A stretch of DNA of 64,000 nt, taken from NCBI GenBank assembly GCA_017301975.1, contig JAFLEI010000002.1, positions 124,001-188,000 of the forward strand, given 5' to 3'. How positions within the stretch are numbered: position 1 is the stretch's first letter; every line of letters begins with the position of its first letter. The position numbers and the translations under genes are program-made. A model generated the notes under the pieces. The model did not search any database, was not told where the DNA came from, and was given only the letters and a program-made list of their open reading frames with translations. The stretch comes from Verrucomicrobiota bacterium. Its GTDB lineage: Bacteria > Verrucomicrobiota > Verrucomicrobiia > Verrucomicrobiales > Verrucomicrobiaceae. Below, one piece after another: positions 58,694-64,000 of this stretch.

Positions 58694-60313
58694 TCAGCGC
58701 CGTCCGTGATTGAAATCCACCGGCTTGCTCACCGTCACCGCTCCCGCATTGTTTTCAATGAGCGCGTTTTTGCAGCTTGGATCGACGACGATTTTGGCAG
58801 ACTTGTTTTGAAACGTGTTGCCGGAAAATTGCAGGTCGTGGCCGTTGGGCGCGAAGGTGACGGCCTCTTCGGGTGCTGAATCACCGACAATGAAAATGTT
58901 GTCGCGTACAACGATGGGGCCGTAGCTCGCCGCAGGATCATAGATCGTGAAGTAGAGCTCCGGAAACTGCCCCGGCTTTGCGGTGTGGTAGGAGATGCGG
59001 CCACGCCGCATGTCAGCTTCGTTCTTGGTGGTGTTGTTGACGAAGACATTGCCGGTCATGATGAAATTGACCGGCTGATTGATCCACGCGCCGCGCCCGC
59101 CATTGCGAAAGGTGTTGCCCGTCATCGTCACATCTGTGCAGCTCTTTTCCACACTCACCACGCGTGAGCCATTGGTGCCATCGACGAGATTGCCGCTGAT
59201 CGTGGCGTTCTGACAGTATTCCGCCAGAAAGAAGGCACCCATACGGCTGCCTAGGATGTGGTTGTTGGAAAAAATCACATTTCTGCTGCGCTGAATGTGC
59301 ATGGTGTCGCCGATCGCGCTGAGCTGGCAGCCGGTGACGCGGACATCCTTGGCTCCTACAATGTCAAAGCCACCCTTGCCCGGACCGCTGCCAGTGGGTG
59401 CGTAGGCGGAGAGGTAGGTGGCGCTGAGGCTGTAGGCCAGGCTGCCGCTGCCGTCTGTTTCAAAACGAATCGGCACGCCCTTTGGCTGATCGGCGATCTT
59501 GATGAACTCAGGCGTGGACTCGACCACAAAATACTGAAGACCACGCACAAGGTTCTTGGGAAGATGCTCACCAAGAAACGTCAGCGCCTCTTTGGGTTCA
59601 TCGGTCTGGCTTACCGCAAAGGGCTTCACGCTGTTGTCAAAGAGCACGCGGTCATCTCCATTCTTCAGGGTGACTTCCCGCAGCATGTCCGTGCGGAAAT
59701 ACTTCTTCGCGCGCTCCACTTCCCAGACCTCATACGACTCAGGCCAGGTCATGATCTGCCAAAGGTACCCGTAGTCCCACATGAACTTGCCACTGCGCAG
59801 CAGCGTGCAGCTTTCCACCGCCACGCGCTCGGCGTAGGCCGTCACTTCGCTCTCGCTGCTTTTACCGGCCAGCCCATGCACGCCGATCACCGCCCCGGCC
59901 ATGCCGTTAGATTTTACCTCGCGAAAGAGGATGTCATGCGTGCCGCCTTCCTTCGTCGTGGTAATCTCGATGCCCTTCGTGTTCGCATTGGGATCCCACA
60001 GGTTTTCCTTCTGTGCTGGATCAAACACATGCCCGATGAACTCCCCGCCATGCCACGTGAAATGCGTGATGTCCTGCCCCGCAAACATCACCACCCGAGC
60101 CTTGTCCGGCAGCGTCTCCGGCAGGATGAACCGGGCCCCATGCGCAAATACCGTCATGTTTGATGACAGCGGCAACGGCTTGGCACCATCGAGATGATAT
60201 TCCCCGGCCGGAATTGTCACCACGCCACCTTTGACGAGCAGGGCGGTGAGTGTCGCCGAATCATCGGCCCATGCCGTGGATGCAAGCGAAAGCAGGCAGA
60301 GGAATGTTTTCAT
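58694..60313 (-). CDS. Exported right-handed beta-helix (pectate-lyase-like) protein
   Basis: A 539-residue exported protein (signal MKTFLCLLSLASTAWA). It begins like a lyase or polygalacturonase helix (LLVKGGVVTIPAGEYHLDG, MTVFAHGARFIL) and then has successive parallel beta-helix turns (VIFSNNHILGSRMGAFFLAE, ATISGNLVDGTNGSRVV, VTMTGNTFRNGGRGAWI, LQFSGNTFQNKSAKIVV). Catalytic residues are not evident, so lyase, hydrolase and binding roles remain open. Position between an esterase and a phosphatase favours polysaccharide breakdown. The start is ATG 60313, 27 bases after the upstream gene, so they are probably co-transcribed. Confidence 0.85.
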   Translation of the reverse strand: MKTFLCLLSLASTAWADDSATLTALLVKGGVVTIPAGEYHLDGAKPLPLSSNMTVFAHGARFILPETLPDKARVVMFAGQDITHFTWHGGEFIGHVFDPAQKENLWDPNANTKGIEITTTKEGGTHDILFREVKSNGMAGAVIGVHGLAGKSSESEVTAYAERVAVESCTLLRSGKFMWDYGYLWQIMTWPESYEVWEVERAKKYFRTDMLREVTLKNGDDRVLFDNSVKPFAVSQTDEPKEALTFLGEHLPKNLVRGLQYFVVESTPEFIKIADQPKGVPIRFETDGSGSLAYSLSATYLSAYAPTGSGPGKGGFDIVGAKDVRVTGCQLSAIGDTMHIQRSRNVIFSNNHILGSRMGAFFLAEYCQNATISGNLVDGTNGSRVVSVEKSCTDVTMTGNTFRNGGRGAWINQPVNFIMTGNVFVNNTTKNEADMRRGRISYHTAKPGQFPELYFTIYDPAASYGPIVVRDNIFIVGDSAPEEAVTFAPNGHDLQFSGNTFQNKSAKIVVDPSCKNALIENNAGAVTVSKPVDFNHGRR

Positions 60314-60340
60314 GATCAAGTGCGTGTGAAGTGTGCTGAA

Positions 60341-61282
60341 TCAGGGCTTTTTCACCTTCTGCACCGGAGTGCTGGGCAGGGAAGAAACATCCAGCGTGAA
60401 CGCCTTGGCGGGCTGCTTGCCGAGAAGCTGGAGGTCAAACCACTCTGTCATGCGCTCGGTGTCCTGCGGCATTTCCTGCCAGCCCCCGTGGCCCGCGCCC
60501 TGGCGGATGACGAGCTCACACACCACGCCTTCCTCATGGCAGCGCTTCAGAAAACGTTCCGACTGCGTGATCGATACCTGTGGATCGGCATCGCCATGCA
60601 CAATGTAAATGGGCGGCTGCCCTTTGTGCACCCAGTAGATCGGGGACAGTTCCTTGCCCAAGGCCGCACGACCTTCTTCCGTTGCCGCTTTGGGACCAAA
60701 CGCCCCTGCATAAGCCGCGAGCTTGCCGATGCCCACGGCATTGTCTCCAGGCTCGAACCAGTTGAGGTAATCGGTGGGCGGGTAGAAGCACGCCACAGCA
60801 TTCACAGCGCTGCTTTCACGGTCGACGGGATCGGCCGCCTTCGCATCGCCCGGGCCGCCACGCGTTGCCAGCATCAGGCTCAGGTGTCCGCCCGCGCTGC
60901 CACCCGTGACGCCGAGCTTCTTCGGGTCCACGCCATACTCCGCCGCATGTGCACGCACAAAGCGCACCGCACGGTTCAGATCTGCCACGATCTCCTCCAC
61001 CTGAAACCTCGGCTGTGTACCATGCACGACCACAAACGTCGTGTACCCCGTCTTGGGCCACCCTCCGTCGCTGATGCCGTTGTGGTTCGACTTCCATCCG
61101 CCGCTGATGATTTTGATGATGCCAGCGCCGTTGGGCTTGGCGGGTTTGAACACATCCATCGTCAGCGCCACACCGTCATGCTTGGTGTAAATGACATCGC
61201 GGATGCGTTCAGGCTCCTGCGCATGCAGTGAAGTGGTGATCAGAACAAGGCAGGAACTTAGATGGAGCAGGATGCTTTTCAT
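60341..61282 (-). CDS. Exported alpha/beta-hydrolase, carbohydrate-esterase type
   Basis: A 313-residue exported hydrolase (signal MKSILLHLSSCLVLITTSLHA). Catalytic Ser129 sits in GVTGGSAGGHLSLML; Asp in VHGDADPQVSI and His in GAGHGGWQEM complete the triad. The shape (ALTMDVFKP, IKIISGGWKSN) is that of BD-FAE/acetyl-xylan-esterase-like proteins that remove acetyl or feruloyl groups from plant or algal glycans. It lies in the minus-strand run with 95 bases from the sulfatase stop and 27 bases before the beta-helix start. An in-frame extension up to 61381 reaches the sulfatase stop and is rejected. Confidence 0.88.
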   Translation of the reverse strand: MKSILLHLSSCLVLITTSLHAQEPERIRDVIYTKHDGVALTMDVFKPAKPNGAGIIKIISGGWKSNHNGISDGGWPKTGYTTFVVVHGTQPRFQVEEIVADLNRAVRFVRAHAAEYGVDPKKLGVTGGSAGGHLSLMLATRGGPGDAKAADPVDRESSAVNAVACFYPPTDYLNWFEPGDNAVGIGKLAAYAGAFGPKAATEEGRAALGKELSPIYWVHKGQPPIYIVHGDADPQVSITQSERFLKRCHEEGVVCELVIRQGAGHGGWQEMPQDTERMTEWFDLQLLGKQPAKAFTLDVSSLPSTPVQKVKKP

Positions 61283-61377
61283 GGCTGGATCAATGAAGTG
61301 TCTAACTTTTCGAATTTCGCAATCGCCTTCCTTGCCGCAGTTCGGAGAGGCGGCAAGGCGCGAACGACTCCACTGGC

Positions 61378-62832
61378 TCATGGCTTTTTGATGGGTTGAT
61401 CCAAAGTCTTCAACAGCACGTCATTAGGACCGAGTCCGAATTCAGCACGCAGCTTCTGTTCGCCCTTCGCGTTACGTGTCAGCTCCTCCTCCACGGTCTT
61501 TGGATCTTCGGGAATGGCTCCCTGATCCTTCGTGTCGCTGATCCACGCGTCGAGCTGCTGGCGCAGTCGCGTGAGTGTGGGTTGCAGAGAAGGATCGCCG
61601 ATGAGGTTTTGCAGTTCAAAAGGGTCGCTCTGAAGATCGTAGAGCTCTTCAGCAGGCCGGTTCGAGGCCATGAATTTGGCCTGGTCGGCTGTGAGTTTTC
61701 CCTCGGCAAAAAGCTGCCGCATGCGGTTGTGGGTGGGATTGGACACCTCTGCATAGGCCATGCGCTGGAGGTAAGGGCGCTGCGGCTCGTAATTGCGGAC
61801 AAGTTTAAAGCGTGTGTCACGCACAGTGCGTACGCGATCCAGGGTGTCGTCGATCCGGTCACGCGCGCCGAAGATGAACTCACGCTTCTTCGCCTCCGGC
61901 CCGAAGAACGGCATGCCGTCAAGGCCTGCGGCATTGACGCCTGCCAGTGACAGGGAACTGGCGTGGACATCAAGCAGAGAGACGAGGGCATCGTTGGTGC
62001 TGCCGGGTTTCAATAACGCAGGCCAGCGCACCATGAGCGGAACTTCAAATCCCTGCTCCGATGGGAAATACTTGCCGCGAAAATCCTCACGCCCGTGGTC
62101 GGAGAAAAAGAACACCACCGTGTTCTCTCTCATGCCTTCGCGGTCGAGCAGGCGCAGCAATGCGCCGACCCTCTCATCCAGCACGGCGACTTCATCGAGA
62201 TACGCCGCCCAATCGGCGCGAATGATCGGATCATCGGCGAGATAAGGCGGGAGTTTGACCTTTGCAGGCTCGGTGGGATTTTTAGCGGCGCGGTAATAGG
62301 GGCGGTGTGTTTCGTGGAGATTCACCTGCGCGTAGAACGGCTGGTGTGTTTTCAGATCACTCCACTTCGCGCTGTCAAAGGCCTTGCCGTCATCAAAGAA
62401 GTTCCAGTCAGTCTTGCCCGCGCCGTTGAAACCGAGTTCTGATGGCAGCGCACGGACATTGGCCGTGAAGTAGCCGGCCTCGCGCAGCCGCTCGGTGATC
62501 AGCCTCACCCCTTCGGGACGCTTGAACTCACGGCTGCGGTGGCTGCGATGATTCTGCGCCCCGATACGTGTCTGGTACAGACCCGTCATGAAGGCCGATC
62601 GCGAAGTGGAGCACACCGGTCCGGTGGCAAACGCATTGCGAAACAGGCACGATTCCGACGCCAGACGGTCAATATTGGGCGTGTGCGCCGCTTCGACTCC
62701 GTAACAGCCAAAATCCTTGCACGCGTCCTCGGCGATGATCCAGAGGATGTTCGGCTTCGTGGCACTCGCCGCACCGACAAGTGATACCATCCCGGCGAGC
62801 AGAGCGCCGACAAGCATGGGCAGGGTCTTCAT
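61378..62832 (-). CDS. Exported type I sulfatase
   Basis: A 484-residue formylglycine-dependent sulfatase with signal peptide MKTLPMLVGALLAGMVSLVG. Metal-binding opening PNILWIIAEDACKDFGCYG, active-site CSTSRSAFMTG with Cys74 as the residue to be converted to formylglycine, then NHRSHRS, FFFSDHGREDFRGK and VPLMVRWP. It resembles the heparan N-sulfatase-like group. The third position of the C-x-P/A-S-R motif is Thr, a modest deviation. It releases sulfate from exported glycans. The ATG overlaps the stop of the upstream serine hydrolase gene (ATGA), so the two are coupled. Confidence 0.92.
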   Translation of the reverse strand: MKTLPMLVGALLAGMVSLVGAASATKPNILWIIAEDACKDFGCYGVEAAHTPNIDRLASESCLFRNAFATGPVCSTSRSAFMTGLYQTRIGAQNHRSHRSREFKRPEGVRLITERLREAGYFTANVRALPSELGFNGAGKTDWNFFDDGKAFDSAKWSDLKTHQPFYAQVNLHETHRPYYRAAKNPTEPAKVKLPPYLADDPIIRADWAAYLDEVAVLDERVGALLRLLDREGMRENTVVFFFSDHGREDFRGKYFPSEQGFEVPLMVRWPALLKPGSTNDALVSLLDVHASSLSLAGVNAAGLDGMPFFGPEAKKREFIFGARDRIDDTLDRVRTVRDTRFKLVRNYEPQRPYLQRMAYAEVSNPTHNRMRQLFAEGKLTADQAKFMASNRPAEELYDLQSDPFELQNLIGDPSLQPTLTRLRQQLDAWISDTKDQGAIPEDPKTVEEELTRNAKGEQKLRAEFGLGPNDVLLKTLDQPIKKP

Positions 62833-64000
62833 GGTTTGATTCGATATGCCATGACAGCGGCTTTCATGAAGCCGCCGTACATGATCTTTTGCTCTTCACC
62901 AGTCATGTCAAAACGTTCCACCAGAATCACCATGACCAGTTCATTTTTAGGGTCGATCCACATGGCGGTGCGGCGAGCGCCCCGGTGGCCGAAGCTGCCG
63001 ATGCTGGGGCCTTCGTCATCTTTGATTTTGACTGACCATCCGACGCCATAGGCCTCCTGCGGGCTTACGGGCACATCGCCCGTCTGAATGCCGGACATCT
63101 GTTTCACCGCCTGCTCGGAGAGATAGCGCCTGCCGTCCAGCTCGCCGCCATTGAGTAACATCCGGCAGAATGTGCCGATGTCGGACGCGGTGGAGTAAAA
63201 ACCTCCGGCAGGCTCGCCATAATGTTTCGCATAGTTGAAGGCCACGCCGGCCCCCATGTCAGCGGTGAGCGCATGCGGCACATGAACGCCTTCGCTCCAT
63301 TTGTCGATGACACGCTGTTCGATATCCTTGTCCTGCTTGATCTCCTCCAGTGCCTTCTTGTCTGCCGTCATGCGCGCAGTGTGGGCCAGACGTGAAGCCT
63401 GCTCCTCATTGGGCCAGAAGGTCGTGTCTTTCATGCCCAGTGGATCAAATAGACGCTTCTGCATGAAGTCCGAATAACTCATGCCGCTGACCACCTCGAT
63501 GATGCGTCCCCCGGTGTCGATGCCGCAGTTGTTGTATTCGTATTTGGTGCCCGGCTCCTGGCGCAGCGGCAGGGCCGCAATGAAGGTCACATTTTCCTTC
63601 AGCGACTGCGTTTTCTTCAGTGACTTCTCGTTCGCCAGCACGAGCCCGCTGGTGTGGTTCATGATCTCGCGAACCGTGATCGGGTGCATCGGCAGATGCA
63701 AAACACCATCCGCATCCTTCACCTGCTGTCCTTTGAATTCGGGCAGATGCTTCTCCACCGGATCATCCAGGCTCACCTTGCCTTCATCGACGAGCATCAT
63801 CAGCGCAGTGCCGGTGAGCGACTTGCTCATCGAAGCGATCCAAAACATCGCGTCTTTGCGCATGGGCGTCTTGTTCGCGAGGCTTGCATAACCCTCCGCT
63901 TCGAGATCGAGCACACGCTCCTTGTTGGCAACCAGCGTGACCACGCCGGGAGCAATATGCTTGTCCACGAAGGACTGCAGAACTGGCCGAAGAAGACTCT
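62829..64000 (-). CDS. Beta-lactamase-family serine hydrolase (cut by window edge)
   Basis: The C-terminal 389 codons or so of a serine beta-lactamase/class C-type hydrolase; the frame stays open to the window edge, so its start and probable signal peptide are outside. Visible motifs: S-x-x-K in ASMSKSLTGTAL, Y-x-N in KYEYNNCGI, and the closing GHRGARRTAMWID. Members are esterases, D-aminopeptidases or transpeptidase-like enzymes; a beta-lactamase role should not be inferred. It overlaps the sulfatase start and may be an esterase working on the same substrate. Confidence 0.88.
   Translation of the reverse strand, partial: SLLRPVLQSFVDKHIAPGVVTLVANKERVLDLEAEGYASLANKTPMRKDAMFWIASMSKSLTGTALMMLVDEGKVSLDDPVEKHLPEFKGQQVKDADGVLHLPMHPITVREIMNHTSGLVLANEKSLKKTQSLKENVTFIAALPLRQEPGTKYEYNNCGIDTGGRIIEVVSGMSYSDFMQKRLFDPLGMKDTTFWPNEEQASRLAHTARMTADKKALEEIKQDKDIEQRVIDKWSEGVHVPHALTADMGAGVAFNYAKHYGEPAGGFYSTASDIGTFCRMLLNGGELDGRRYLSEQAVKQMSGIQTGDVPVSPQEAYGVGWSVKIKDDEGPSIGSFGHRGARRTAMWIDPKNELVMVILVERFDMTGEEQKIMYGGFMKAAVMAYRIKP

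Overview
The window reads as a chromosomal segment from a Verrucomicrobiota bacterium of the Prosthecobacter/Verrucomicrobium type. This is inferred from gene content, not from rRNA. Pointers are two huge beta-strand-repeat proteins ending in PEP-CTERM sorting tails, a PVC-type dehydrogenase/cytochrome c protein, an SHD1-domain protein, several secreted TIM-barrel isomerase/epimerases, sulfatase and sialate-esterase type enzymes, and an ECF sigma factor fused to a membrane domain. Most genes are GC-rich. A visibly more A/T-rich island lies at about 25.7-28.0 kb.

Layout. 1-390: end of xylose isomerase with a strong terminator. 0.6-8.5 kb: trehalose operon (TreS-maltokinase fusion, TreZ, TreY) with ATGA overlaps. 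8.5-17.5 kb: M1 peptidase, a Tat-exported TIM-barrel protein coupled to a TSUP permease, an M29-like protein, a stand-alone ovothiol-type methyltransferase, two secreted proteins and an L,D-transpeptidase lipoprotein. 17.6-20.7 kb (minus): an asparagine synthetase-like amidotransferase coupled to a glycosyltransferase, probably for surface polysaccharide. 20.8-25.7 kb: SHD1/zincin protein and carB. 25.7-28.0 kb: DUF262/DUF1524 protein, MltR-like protein and an unlisted 50-residue gene, a candidate defence cassette. 28.3-32.6 kb: small unknown protein, a decayed epimerase fragment, PVC dehydrogenase/cytochrome and the intact epimerase.

33-36.3 kb and 45-52.1 kb: the two PEP-CTERM giants, each with an internal tandem duplication. 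Between them lie katG, pyrC, an unknown secreted protein, trmO, a phosphotransferase-family protein and the membrane-fused sigma factor. 52.1-56.1 kb: small secreted proteins, a third epimerase, an OmpA-family protein and a thioesterase. 56.2-64 kb: sialate O-acetylesterase facing a minus-strand run of serine hydrolase, sulfatase, alpha/beta-hydrolase, beta-helix protein and histidine phosphatase. This resembles a secreted glycan-degradation cluster.

The most likely undescribed system is the 25.7-28.0 kb cassette. The sigma-membrane fusion and the duplicated PEP-CTERM surface proteins come next. No tRNA, rRNA, CRISPR array or intact insertion sequence was seen. All family assignments come from reading motifs; no database search was run.
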